Part shown: positions 1-10,795 of the stretch, one piece after another | Layout of the letters: every line of letters begins with the position of its first letter | How positions within the stretch are numbered: the stretch's first letter is position 1 | Assembly (NCBI GenBank): GCA_000697055.1 | Contig: JNDT01002339.1 | Coordinates: forward strand, 1 to 64,000 | Reading direction: 5' to 3' | Source of the DNA: Saksenaea vasiformis B4078 | Taxonomy: Eukaryota; Mucoromycota; Mucoromycetes; Mucorales; Saksenaeaceae | DNA length: 64,000 nt | Made by a program: the position numbers and the translations under genes | The notes under the pieces: generated by a model | Told to the model about the DNA's origin: nothing | Seen by the model: only the letters and a program-made list of their open reading frames with translations | The model's database searches: none

Positions 1-512
1 CCGATGACAAGGAATCTGGACTCGTCAGACCAGATCACCTTGTCCCATTGCTCCTTGGTCCAAGCTATGTGCTCCTTTGCCCATCGAAGCCGTTTTTCTT
101 TGTGTGCAGCTGTCAACTTTGGTCTGCGGGTAAGACGGCGCGAATAAAAGCCAAGGTCATGGACGGCAGTTGCAAATGTACTCAATGCAACTTTCATACA
201 TGTTTCGGAGAATGCCGCTTGATGAGACTTCAAGGGAACACGCGGATTTTGGCGGATCGCACGCTTGATGACCCGCTGCGATCGTTCAGTAATCTTCTTC
301 GGCCTTCCCGAACGTGGTTTTGAAGACGTCGAACCTGACTTGTCTACGTTTCTTATGATGTACTGGACGGTTGAACGACTTAGTCCTTTGGCGTCGGCGA
401 TGGCACCATAAGACATTCCAGCCTGTCTCATTCCGTAAATCGTTGCACGTTCTTCTGCGGAAAACTCGCGTTTATGTTGGTGAGTGGTGTTTGAGATATC
501 TTTAAGTGACAT
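1..512 (-). CDS. Tc1/mariner-type transposase, N-terminal part (runs off the left edge)
   Basis: Read on the minus strand from an ATG at 512, the frame stays open to the window edge (170 codons). It encodes an N-terminal helix-turn-helix region with a GMSYGAIA-type motif, a second basic HTH block followed by GRPKK, and near the edge WSDESRF, whose Asp (about residue 163) is the first catalytic acid of the DDE triad. The rest of the catalytic domain lies outside the window. Tc1-family enzymes cut and paste their element at TA dinucleotides. No stop or frameshift is visible in the part seen, so the copy may be intact. Assignment to Tc1/mariner is firm; subfamily is not determined. Confidence 0.88.
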   Translation of the reverse strand, partial: MSLKDISNTTHQHKREFSAEERATIYGMRQAGMSYGAIADAKGLSRSTVQYIIRNVDKSGSTSSKPRSGRPKKITERSQRVIKRAIRQNPRVPLKSHQAAFSETCMKVALSTFATAVHDLGFYSRRLTRRPKLTAAHKEKRLRWAKEHIAWTKEQWDKVIWSDESRFLVI

Positions 513-624
513 AAGAGCAATTTTATTATGTGGAACAATGGTAAAAAGACGTAAAGGTATCTTCACATTCTACTGCTATTTGCGGAGTTTACACAAACGT
601 ACGAACACTTTTCAGTCTGCAGTG
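1..624 (-). mobile_element. Tc1-like transposon, one end
   Basis: About 110 bp separate the transposase start from a candidate terminus. Read from the outside inward the terminus is CACTGCAGACTGAAAAGTG (position 624 leftward), flanked by TA at 625-626, as expected for a Tc1 terminal inverted repeat beside a TA target duplication. The partner repeat is outside the window, so the boundary is an inference from the TA and from the abrupt start of Fanzor coding sequence at 629. Confidence 0.55.
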
Positions 625-628
625 TAAG

Positions 629-1049
629 ATGACATACAAAGGAAAGCGTAAGACCGTGGTGAACAAGTGTTGGAAAGGGTTGAAGCGACGCGAATATAGA
701 GGAGAACTACTAGCGGTGACAGTAGACGAATATCTGAGCTCTCAAGTAAGTTTAAGCAATTATTCTACTGTTGAGTATTCCAAATGTTTTCCAGATTTGT
801 AACAACTGCCACGGCAGATGTCTCGAAAAAGTCACGACCAAGGATTTAATCTCACACCATGGTGTACTAGCTTGTAAACGCTGTAGAACACTTTGGCAAC
901 GGGATGTAAATGCTAGCAAGACTTTGTTTTGGATTGCCAACGACATCTGGAAGGGTTATGGTCGACCTACCGAGTTCTTGCGCACACAAACAACTATCGC
1001 CGGTACGAATCCGGTTTCCCCTTGTAGGGATTTAGATTATTACGGTTAG
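629..1049 (+). pseudogene. Fanzor (TnpB-like) nuclease, C-terminal fragment
   Basis: Two exons, 629-745 and 795-1049, join across a clean intron (gtaagt...ttccag). The product contains VDEYLSSQ, a CNNC pair, then CKRC, then WQRDVNAS, then GYGRPTEF. This is the order of the TnpB/Fanzor C-terminus: the four-cysteine zinc finger inserted before the RuvC-III motif, whose Asp lies in RDVNA, followed by the G-RP-F tail typical of fungal Fanzors. The RuvC-I Asp and RuvC-II Glu regions are absent, so this piece cannot be a nuclease alone. It starts 3 bp after the presumed TA target site of the Tc1 element, suggesting that insertion cut the gene. The frame upstream is open but belongs to the transposon. 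Family knowledge: Fanzors are RNA-guided DNA endonucleases, often carried by transposons. Confidence 0.75.
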
Positions 1050-3059
1050 TGAAATGTCTTGTAATCCTTAACTTAGATCAGTTTTACCTATGCTTCCGTT
1101 TAGGTGTATTCATCGGCAAGTCCTCTTCCAGGTCGTTGTACAATGTACTCATCAGAGAAACGTTTGCGACGCTGAAATGCTCTTGTATCGCCAAAACCAA
1201 GTGGATAGGTAAGTACGCAGAGATCAACGGGAACGCTTTAATTTGACTAAATTTGGTTCATCATAGCGTAAACTTGGTTTTAGGCGACCGCAAAAGAGCA
1301 TGATCAGCAACGCAAATGTTGTTTCCAAAACGCAGTACTGAATACTGGCTTCCACCGTGTTTTCCAACTCCGTCACCTTTCGATTACGTCAACATTATGT
1401 GCACCAAATTAATCTGGTTACATGCACCACTTCCGGTCCTCTACCTCATCATTTGATATGAAGATGCTGGGAGTACAGTTACGGGAATTTTACATAAACA
1501 GTGCGGTATCATGTACTATATCTATGAAGTACGCCAATATGAAGTTTGGATGCTCTGCAACTTAAAATACTTCACTATCTTATTGTTTCGTGAACCATCC
1601 TGCTTGGAGCTGCGTACTCCCCTTTTTTTTTTTTAGGAAACCCAAACGTATCATCTCCCAGTCCTCATTATTTAAAACATCATGGTAATATTGTGCAAGA
1701 AGTCAATCCTCAAAATATTTCAATTTAGTTAAAGTGCCACATTTATTATCGTAGTGTCCATAGCACTACGTCACTACTTCTTGCCATGTTACCTTGGAAG
1801 CGTTTGATGGGAAAGAGGTGCAGCATCTACAGGAATTCCTGAAGATTGATTGTCCGCTCATCTTGGCTTTTTTGCTTTAGAGATAACTGATAGAAGCAAG
1901 CATGCAAGACGGTTACTTGAAACGGTAATGGTTACTATTTGATAGGTAGGATAGAGATGTACTCGCATTCCCATTCGGAAATAAAGAATCATATTTTGCA
2001 ACGGACATATAATGTTTTCATGCCTCCTTTAAACGTAGTTATCATTGTTGAGAAGGCATAAACAGGTTCATTTTAATGAGATAGTCGACTACAAAGCTGC
2101 TTGATGATCATAAACGGATTTGTCGCAAGAGGAGTGGCGTAGAGTAATGGCTTGCTGTCGTGCATTGAGACGCAACGAGAGCGACGTTACAGTGTGGTGC
2201 ATTGCTTCCGTACACGTGCCTTGTGATAATAACAGCACTGATTCTGACCGTAAAACACAAGTACGCGTCCTACAATCGTCGATACATATATGCTACTCTA
2301 TCTACCGAAAAGGTCTGTAGTGGGATTTGTTACACCAACAAGTCGTTTAGCTTATGGGAATTATTCTTTGTCATACGGGAATGGGTTGTCTAACTTGTCC
2401 AATGAAGACTGCATCGGCATGCCGAGGAATTGTATGAGTACGAACACAAGCGAACATCTGTAACAGTAATACAATCGTTTAGACTTGTCTCTAAAAATTT
2501 CACAAGAACATATATTAAAAGTGTAAACAACGGGAAGCAGATTCATGTCTTCGTTGAATCTGTTTCTTTAAAAATACATGATAGTGTATAGACTTGTTTT
2601 GAGGCACGCTTAATGTAAACAAATGGAAAAGTTGTAGACCTCGGGGAATACAAAGTTCAGCGTTTTTTTGTTAGCAAAAGGGTCACAGAAGAACCTGTGT
2701 TGTTTTCTCTTTCACTATACTAGACGTAAGTCTTCCCACACTCGTTTCATTTGAAGTTATTTAGTAATATATAAAGAAGAAGAGAATGACTTTAAGCACA
2801 GCTCATATTCCTTTGTCCTTATCGATCTCTATGGGTTTTAAGTGACAGAGTTAAACTGACAAAACCTGAAAAATGTTAGCAACGGCGTGACCCATCTCCA
2901 CTTGGATCAAAACAAACAAATAAGACAAGCTGTGTACGCTCCTTTAATTTCATCAACCATAGCGTTGTTCCACATATCTTCGTTATACATGTGTTCAAAG
3001 CCTAGCAAGATAAGCAATTTGCTGCAAATAAAAATCATCACATACCTTTCATTTGGTCA
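1050..3059. other. No gene recognised
   Basis: Short frames only, none with recognisable motifs. The first 300 bp lie immediately 3' of the Fanzor fragment, which is where a guide (omega) RNA would be expected in an intact locus. A T-tract of about 14 nt lies near 1622-1635. Confidence 0.5.
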
Positions 3060-3690
3060 ATTTTTACACTAACTATATAGATTTTGTATCCGTGAAGAGC
3101 CGAGTTCACACTAAGAAAGGAACGGATGTGTGATTATTAGTAAACAGGTTGACAGGCCTGATCATCGATAGATACAAAGCTTACGTAAAATAGCATAAAA
3201 ATTCATTGGCAGTTCTGGAACGGAGTAAATTTGGATGCCAGTTACCTACCCCCGAAAGGTATTTCTGCTAATCGTCAGCGGTCGTACCCCGCATCATAGG
3301 CAATGGGGGCATGAAAAGGAGGAGATAACGGTCGACGATCTGTTGTGGAAGATGAGTGCGGCAACGTTTATTTACTTGAGTGACCAGTGAAAAACGCCAC
3401 CACAGCCGAGATAACTTCGGGAAGAAGGCATAGAGGCTAAACGGCATACAGACTACAAGTGATCATGGATGTGTATCCCATCAAACGTGTGTTAGAAGAA
3501 ATGGAGCCCAAGGAAAAAAAGAAAAATTCATGCGTCCCTTCCACAGACTACTATTTTACGCATTCCGATTGGTGGATTTGGAGAAGCAATAACAGTGAAC
3601 GAGCTCAATGCACCTTGGATCTAGATGTAAAAGCATCTAACTCTCTGCGCAACAGCTCACTGTCTTCAGATCAGGATCGGTTCAGTACTA
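3060..3690 (+). repeat. Dispersed repeat, copy A
   Basis: About 630 bp matching copies B and D along most of its length. Shared landmarks in order are a TTTTTACRCTAMYTAT-like start, TGCGCTAAGAAAG-like, a TTAC..CCCCGAA(A/G)GGTATTTC box near 3245-3267, CCACCRCAGC near 3398, GAGCCCAAGG...AAATTCATGC near 3506-3530, and TTCCGATTGGTG near 3564. Frames inside are short and not conserved between copies, so it looks noncoding. Boundaries are approximate. Confidence 0.6.
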
Positions 3691-4048
3691 ATGAAATGGT
3701 GTTTGGTTGACGTAAACTGTTTCTTTGAAATACAGTATTTGCATCGTATGCTCATGGCAACAGGTACCACCAAAACGGAGCCAGATGCCCCAGCTAATTT
3801 GCCAGAACAAGGGGAAAGTCGATCGATCGTGATTTTCGTTGCATGCAACTATATGATCTTGCCTTCGTTCCTGTGGGAGGACTATCGTATACTCTTTTTG
3901 TTATTTAACCTTGTGGATCCATTGAGCTTATTACACTGTACACACATCTATCTGTTCTCCTGAGCAACATTTCATACTTGTCGATAAGGGCTAGATAATA
4001 TCGCGTTTATTTGATGAGGATAAAATAGAAAGGACAAGAAGACGGGGT
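3691..4048. other. No gene recognised (3' flank of HOOK gene)
   Basis: Between repeat copy A and the stop codon of the HOOK gene. Only short unsupported frames are seen. Confidence 0.5.
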
Positions 4049-7000
4049 CTATCGGCGCTTCAGCTGGTTATCATGGGTTCGTCGTTGTTGGCCCAACCAT
4101 GAGTTGGGATGCAGTTTGGAGTTGACAAGTTCTTTGTGTGTCCGGCGAGCAACATCGTACCATGCCGAAATAATAAGTTGCTGTTCCCGTCGGGTCTGCA
4201 AACGGTGTTCATGCAACTGTTTCTTCAACTTCTCAATCTCCTCGTCCCGAACTGCAACTTCGTTCTTCAAGGACATAACGGTCTCATCATAATCGCCATC
4301 TGTCTCGATAGGTTTAGACTCCTTGAACATTTTGTCTTGTTGCTTGATAAACTAATATCGTTCCAAGTTAGAAAGCGATTTATGCGTTCGTCTCCATTAC
4401 CTCCTTCGCCTTCTTGTATTTCACTTGAATATCACGAAGCTGTTCCTGAAGCAAATGGAATTGCTGCTGAAGATGTGCATGCTCTTGTTTGAGTGGTTCG
4501 TCGTCCTTTGCTTCGAACACGGCCAAGGAAGCCTTCATTTCGCTACAAGAAATCTCAGCATTCCACAGCATTAGAACTTCTCTCCCTTACCTATTCTGAC
4601 GTTCCTTTACAAGTAGCATATCTTTTTGCTCAATAGTCTTGCTCTGCAACATATCCTTTTCGCGCAACAAGTCATTGATTTCGTTAAGCTGTTGTTTGGT
4701 CTGTTCTTCCAAAAGCCTGGACTTTTCTTGCATGTCTCTGTACTGTGATCGAAAGTCATCCATGTCAGGGCCACCCAGCACGCCGGAGCCGATCTTTTCT
4801 TTAAGCTCCTCAACTTCTATGCGGAGTGCTTTGGATTCCTTCTCAAGGTCAATGATATGCAACCGAAGGGACATAGTCTGCTGCGATTGATCCAGCAATG
4901 CATTAGGGATACCATCTCGAATACGCGCCATATCGCTCTGAAGGACATCTCGTTCTTGGGAAACTTCCAAATATTTCTGCGCTTATTTAGTCAACATCTG
5001 ACTCATAATACGTTGGAGAGGTGTCACCTTTTCAAACTGATTTTTGAGTCGTGTCGCGTCGTCCAAAAGGTTCTGAAGAACAACCACTTTATCGCTGTAC
5101 CCGGAGCCGCTTTGTTCCTGTAACCTCTTGACTTCTCGTTCAAGCCGACGATTGGCAAGTTTGCTAAACAAACATCATCTATCAGGAACGAAGATCGGCA
5201 AAGTTACTTACAGTTCAGTGACGTTAGACCCTTTGAGAGAATCCTCGAAGGTGCCTCCGAAACTATCCTCGTCAAGTTCCATATCGTCATCGCCATCATC
5301 TACGTCGGCATGTCGGCCGAAAGACCGATCAACAGCATTTACTGGCGCGATGGCACAAGCGTGAGTACCTTGAAAGTATGAGGAGGTTTACTCACCATCG
5401 AGCTGAGCTTCTTGGAGTCGATCTTCTAGCGACTGGATGCGATCGGAGTCTCTGACCTTTTCGGCGTCAAGTGTATCTACTTTCTTCTTCAGTTGCATGA
5501 TGTCGTACTCCATTTTGTTCTTTTCGCGGATTAGTTCGTTGTTCTTTGTCTCTAACACCGCCACTTGATCTTTGTACGAATCCATCAACGTCTTGAAAGC
5601 AAGAACTTTGCGATACTCCTCCTCGGTCTGCTGATTGCGTTCCATCAAAGCGTGATTTTGTTCATCGAGTGTCTAAACCGGAGCGTCAACAAGTTTTCAT
5701 TTTTAGAAATAGGCTTTCGAAGGTACCTTGACTCGACGCCGTAAGTCAGCGCTTTCTTCAAGTTTCTTTTTGTACTTCTCGATCACGTTTTCAGCTTTTT
5801 GGAGTTTCTCCGCGGCATGTCTGTACTCATCCAACTGATCGTTGAGGCTAGCAGCTCTCTCTGCTTGTCTGGCCAATTCTTCGCCCTATTGCATTCTAAG
5901 CAAAGAGTTCGGTGTAAAAATAAAAATAGGCTTACTCTTCGATTCAGGTCATCAATACGAGCGGATTGTGTGTCCAAGAGCATTTCAACTTCTTGTCGTC
6001 GATCTTCGCTTCGTTGCCTACCGTAGCTACAGTTACCACGACTAATCTGCAATTATCAGAGCGTGTTATTTACAAATCCTGCTTCAGATGCTCAATCTCT
6101 GTTCTCATAATAAAATCGGCTCTACCAGTCTCGTTAGCTTGCGCGACGGCCCTATCCATCTCCCGCAGCCGCAACTGGAGGTCTTCTTTTTCGGCCTCCA
6201 GTTCGTCCTAAAATGATGGTTAAGTCCGCCTGCTAAATATTCGGGCTCCGCACTTACATAACGGTAGCGGAGTTGTGCATGTTCTTCAATGAGTGTCTTG
6301 TGCGCTGTTTCCAGTTCCTCTTTTTCGTACACAGCTCTCGACAGTTCACTTTGTGATTGATAAGGTCCATCACTATTTATCGGTTTAGTTCACTTTGGTT
6401 ACAAAGACGTCTGACGTACTCGGCGTAAGAGCTGCGGGGGGTATAATTGCCAGAGGACGCTGATTGTGGCTGCGGTTCCGCTGCAGGATCATCTTGCATC
6501 CTGGTCATCATCTATGATTCAAATTGAGAAAAAGAAGTACATTGTCCATAGTGACCATACCTCGTCGATGCTGACCATGAGTTGATGCTGGCTTTCTTTG
6601 GAAAGATTTTGTATTTTGCCGATATAAAACTGGTTATTCTGACATCGCACCGCTATATACAGGATTAACTGACAAAGTTTCATCGTTTCATGGACGTCGG
6701 CATCTTTTGCAATTTTCGTTAGATCGATTGACGGCATGTTTTCTAAACCCTGGTCGAGTATTTCTTCATAGTAACGCGAAACCAATTTATGTAATTTCTT
6801 TAGGTTGTTGAATTTCAAGACCCAACTATCACCGACGTCGGCTGAACGAATGAGTTTTGCCCATTTTGCATCACTTAAAAGAAGATATTGAATGAGACTC
6901 ATGTCAGTCTTATGCTCCAAGCATTAATTACATGTCAGCTAGAACTTCAAATAAAGTGATGCCGTTCGATAACTCGGTGATGTGATTGCACTTGTGAGAA

Positions 7001-7133
7001 ATATTGTCAAAGGAATTGATCTGTCGTAAAAAAGAAAGTATGAACACTGTGCTAGCTGCATCTAGGGTTGATTTCCTACCCATTCCACAAAAGCCTGGGC
7101 ATGGGCTTCATCCGCCCTAGAAAGCCTCATCAT
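4049..7133 (-). CDS. HOOK-family dynein/cargo adaptor
   Basis: Multi-exon gene read from ATG at 7131-7133. The N-terminus is a HOOK (calponin-like) domain: short first exon, then an exon carrying FDNISHKC...ELSNGITLFEVL, then an exon (about 6535-6905) with WVLKFNNLKKLH, YYEEIL and LCQLILYIAVRCQNNQFYIG. After a short linker come long coiled coils over many exons (about 4380-6360). The last exon (4049-4330 plus) has SAWYD...WLGQQR, the usual HOOK C-terminal AWY motif. HOOK proteins bind dynein light-intermediate chain through the N-terminal domain, dimerise through the coiled coil and attach early endosomes through the C-terminal region via FTS/FHIP. The intron splitting LAD(I) must be only about 34 nt to keep frame. 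Overall architecture is complete. Confidence 0.93.
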
Positions 7134-7730
7134 ACTTTAAAGAATCTCTAATCCGAGGCTTTGTTGGGAATTTTGTTTTTCGTCTTTTTAAGGGTCAATT
7201 CGAAGACTGTCAAACAATGAGATTACCGATTTTGATGAAAAATTAAGGAAGAATCGAAATATCACACTACACAGTTAGGAATGAAAGGAAAGGCTTCTGT
7301 GCTGGAGTTGTGTGTGGGAAGAGGGAGAGGAGGAAAGGAAGACAAGAAGGAAAGGAAGATGTGCGCGTTGAGCGAAAGGCGTTTTTTTATTATGAGCCAA
7401 TCACATGCGACCGATCTCGTGCTTGTTTTTCCGCAAAGGCCAGATTCACCCAAGGGGCTTGCAAAGCTCATTGATCATTAACAGAAGGCCAAGTATCTTC
7501 ATTAGATTCCCCTCATAAAGAAAAACATGATCAATACTAAATATACAAGATCACACACATTCATTACTATTAGGATCTGTCAATTTTAACAATGAATCTA
7601 TTTGTAGAAGCAGGCAGCCTGCACCCACCATAAGTCACCTGTTAAAGTAGCATGACAGCCAGACGGATAAGATGATACTTTCTCTTTTCTTTTACGTTCT
7701 TCCTCCATCTCTTTCTTTAATTACTATCGC
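7134..7730. other. Intergenic; purine-rich tract
   Basis: Between the HOOK start and the stop of the small spliced gene. A GGAAAGGAAGA-type purine-rich tract lies about 7318-7362. No coding support; the right part is probably the 3' UTR of the next gene. Confidence 0.5.
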
Positions 7731-8043
7731 TTAGACGCGTCGACATTCCATATGGGTTTCGGTAGGATCCATTGGTAACGCACAGAAAAAGCCCAGCTTT
7801 TGCATTTGCGAAAACATTTGCGCGTCTAACATATATCCGGTAAATAAAGCCATCAGACAGCATTCCATCCAACTTACATTCCAAGTTGATCTTGACGCAT
7901 TGTTCTTTACCATCAGCCAATTGACGACACAAAGTTTGGGTATTTTGATCGATATTATAATCGTTCTGCGGAGCCACAGCAACAAAGTTGTTCAGGCGTT
8001 CAAGCTCGCTGGAGACAGTATCATTGACTTCGTTATTAGACAT
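7731..8043 (-). CDS. Small spliced protein of unknown function (86 aa)
   Basis: ATG at 8041-8043. Unspliced, the frame gives 108 aa, but a perfect donor (AAT|GTAAGT) at 7877 and acceptor (TTAG) at 7826 define a 52-nt intron. Exons 7878-8043 (166 nt) and 7731-7825 (95 nt) give 86 aa ending LGFFCALPMDPTETHMECRRV-like (C-terminal residues abridged here: MECRRV then stop). The product is soluble and partly helical, with NNFVAVAPQNDY near the N-terminus and LEYAQMFSQMQKLG near the end, looking like a short coiled-coil subunit. I do not recognise the family. The spliced model reads more like conserved protein than the unspliced one. Confidence 0.5.
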
Positions 8044-9344
8044 CGTCTGATTGATTTGACCGTGAGCACAGCGAAGAAAACCATTTTCTGTAACTCACTT
8101 TTGGAGAAAGAAACAGAAAAAACCTCTCCAGATTAGCGGTCATCCAATTATTTTTATAGGACCCAAGCGGGTTTTTAAATAATGACGTAAATTTAGAACC
8201 GGGGCCGTAAAGTTTTGGGACAAGGAACTCCGAGATCGGAGTGGGGCAGGAACAACCCATAATCGCAACAGAACTGTGCATTCGAAAGAATGCGAAGAGC
8301 ACGCAGTAGACACATCGATGGCAGAGGCCACCAGAAGCTTTTGTCTTTTGTTTTTCTAGGACCTCTGAGATTGTTACAATGGCGAACAAACGTGGACTTT
8401 GTCATACCACTGCTGTCAAGCCATTACTTACGGCAATGATACTCCGTGCGAGAGAATGTTCTGGTAACTGAGACCGAGAAATAGTCGAAGATCGCAACTG
8501 GACCGTGAGTTGGCAAAGTTATTGTACAGCTTTGTTTTATTGTAGATGTATAGAAGTTGAAAGAGAAACGGGTAATGATTCTAATGCATTTGATATCCTC
8601 CGCACAAGCTCGTTCATGCTTGGATCGGATGTCAAAATTTGTATCGCACCTGGGAGGTGCGAACATTGAGAAACGCCCATAATGCAATGGAGATCTAGCA
8701 CATATCAGCAAATCACGCTTGGCGAGCCTATGCCAATTGAGTAATGTCTTGCGCTTATCGATCAATTTACACCACGATGCGTGGTTATTTGAGGGAGTGC
8801 TCGGATGGACTACATCGCCGACCTGATTGCCTCTGTCTTTTGCAATACCGTGGAGTAAAACTGTTTCCAATTTATTACCTACCCAGGAACAATACAGATG
8901 CCATAACAATTCAGAGAACCAATAAGCGTATGTCTATTGACAAGTATAGAAGGATTAGATTCGCTGTTAAGGGACGAATAACATCCTTACGATATTTGCC
9001 TAGCCAACTGCTGTTGCCCGCAGAACACGTTCCTAGAGTGGCTGCAAGGCCATGACATCAACCTTTGACCACGTTGTTACAAGACGTACGCTTACAGCCC
9101 GAGCGATATCGACATGTACCACTCTGTATTGTAGAAAAGGAAAACTGCCCTCCAGAACTCTGACCTGAGAAAGTTAGATACCTTAAGCTTCTTTGTCACC
9201 CTCTGAAAGTAGCCTCACTCTCAGGACACGATGAAATGTCCCTGCCATTCTGCTGATGGGTTCACTATCTCTTGCCTTTATTCTTTAGCTGGTTCCATCA
9301 ATACCAAGTAGAAAACGGGTAATAGGGTTATTATATACTGTTTA
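8044..9344. other. No gene recognised
   Basis: Several overlapping frames on both strands but none with motifs. The longest minus-strand frame (8424-8909) lacks a proper ATG. A plus-strand frame at 8744-9055 (103 aa, ATG start) has no recognisable feature. Confidence 0.45.
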
Positions 9345-10085
9345 TGGAACAGATTTTTACGCTAATCTATATAAATTTTGGGTCTATGAGGAGCCACTTT
9401 CACGCTTAGAAAAGAATCAAATATGCGTTCGTTAATACATAAGTCGGTAACAAATTTATACACTACTTACATCAATGCGGCCCCTGGATGGACGCGAAAT
9501 TTATACAGACAGCGTAAAATTTGCTCATGGTTAGTAAATGGGATAATACTTGGATATTATTTTACTTACCCCGAAGGGTATTTCCATGAACTCATGGCGG
9601 CCGCACCCCGCACCGTGATGGATGGGGGTGGGAGAAGGGAGCAGATTGGCACGAAGCGTGACCAATTGTAACGCACTGCAGAGGACTTGGAGCGATACAA
9701 CGTCCAGCGCTCTATTGTACAACATAAGTGATGCTGAGCGCGACAATGTCTATTTTACTTATTTAAGTGATGGGTAAAGACGCCACCGCAGCTCAGATGG
9801 TTCGGGACAGAGGTCATACAGGCTAAACAATACATCAAAAGACATGAGTGATCCTGGATGCGTATTCCATTAAAAGTACATACCGGGGATGTAAAATGAA
9901 CAGAGCCAAAGAAAAAAGAAGAAAAAGAATTCATGCGTCCGTTTAAATACGATCACTTTACGCGTTCCGATTGGTGCGTTGAGGAACCTATTACAATGGA
10001 CCGGCGCAATTCATCTTTGATGTAGAAGTGAAGATATCTGCTTCTCTGCGCAAAGAACTACTGCTGCTCACCGCAGGATTGAGGT
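9345..10085 (+). repeat. Dispersed repeat, copy B
   Basis: About 740 bp, the longest copy. It shares with A and D the block TTTTTACGCTAATCTAT near 9355, GATGGACGCGAAATTTATA near 9488, CATGGTTAGTAAATGGGA near 9528, TTACCCCGAAGGGTATTTCC near 9568, ACGCCACCGCAGC near 9780, GAGCCAAAGAAAA near 9903, AAATACGATCA near 9945 and TTCCGATTGGTGCG near 9965. Noncoding. No terminal inverted repeats were found by eye. Confidence 0.65.
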
Positions 10086-10599
10086 GGTGTCAACGCAAAG
10101 TAATATTTGAATGATGCAAACGTTTATTCAAAATCCAGTATTATTATTGGCGTGTCTCATCATGATAAAGATCATTGTCTTCCCTTTTTACGGCTTTTAC
10201 ACCCATTATATATCCTTTACTGCTCATTTATCTATGAAACAAGTAAATGATGAGATCTGCGCAAGATATTCGTTGTTTTATTACAATGCGAAAAAAGGCT
10301 TCCCTTGTCACTGCTACGGACAGGAGCAGGCACTCATGATCAAAGAGTGGGCATAGCGAAGACTAGATCCATTCAGATGGAATGCTAGACCATTGATTGT
10401 AAGGCTCATTTAATTGTTGGTTGCTTTGAAGAGAAGGGAGGTAATTTTTAGTCCATACATAATGATCACCTCACACTGTTCCTATGTTGGAAGATAGTAG
10501 TGTAGTGCAGCCTCTGCAATTGGACATCGAGATTACATTTGCACTGGAATTCCATCCTCGAAACGCGCACCGAAACGCACGCAAAAGGCGCACGTCTAT
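10086..10599. other. No gene recognised
   Basis: Spacer between repeat copies B and C. It has one 81-codon frame starting at 10111 with hydrophobic stretches but no recognised homology. Confidence 0.4.
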
Positions 10600-10795
10600 T
10601 GATAAATTGCGTCCATGGACGGCCGTATTTGTACTAAAGAATAGATTGAGTATGCAGTCATTGATGCATGAATCAGTCCATAAACCTTTTACTCGCGTGA
10701 AGTTGTTCTCCAGAGAACGCAACTTTATTCAAGCAAGCATAAAAGACGATTCATGGTTAGTAAATGACATGATAATCAGGTGTCGCTTCGTTTAG
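10600..10795 (+). repeat. Dispersed repeat, copy C (5' part only)
   Basis: Diverged fragment. It keeps ATTTGTACTAAAGAATAGATTG..ATGCAGTCATTGATGCAT and TTATTCAAGCAAGCATAAAA followed by CATGGTTAGTAAATG in the same order as the 5' third of copies B and D. The CCCCGAAGGG box and everything 3' of it are missing. Confidence 0.45.

Noticed and set aside
7281..7481. Gly/Lys/Arg-rich frame
   Set aside because: Explained by a purine-rich tract between genes; no conserved features.
8424..8909. 161-codon minus-strand frame
   Set aside because: It begins at TTG, has no suitable ATG near its start, overlaps other frames and shows no motif.
8744..9055. 103-codon plus-strand frame
   Set aside because: Has an ATG but no recognisable domain, odd composition, and no splice partners; not enough to call a gene.
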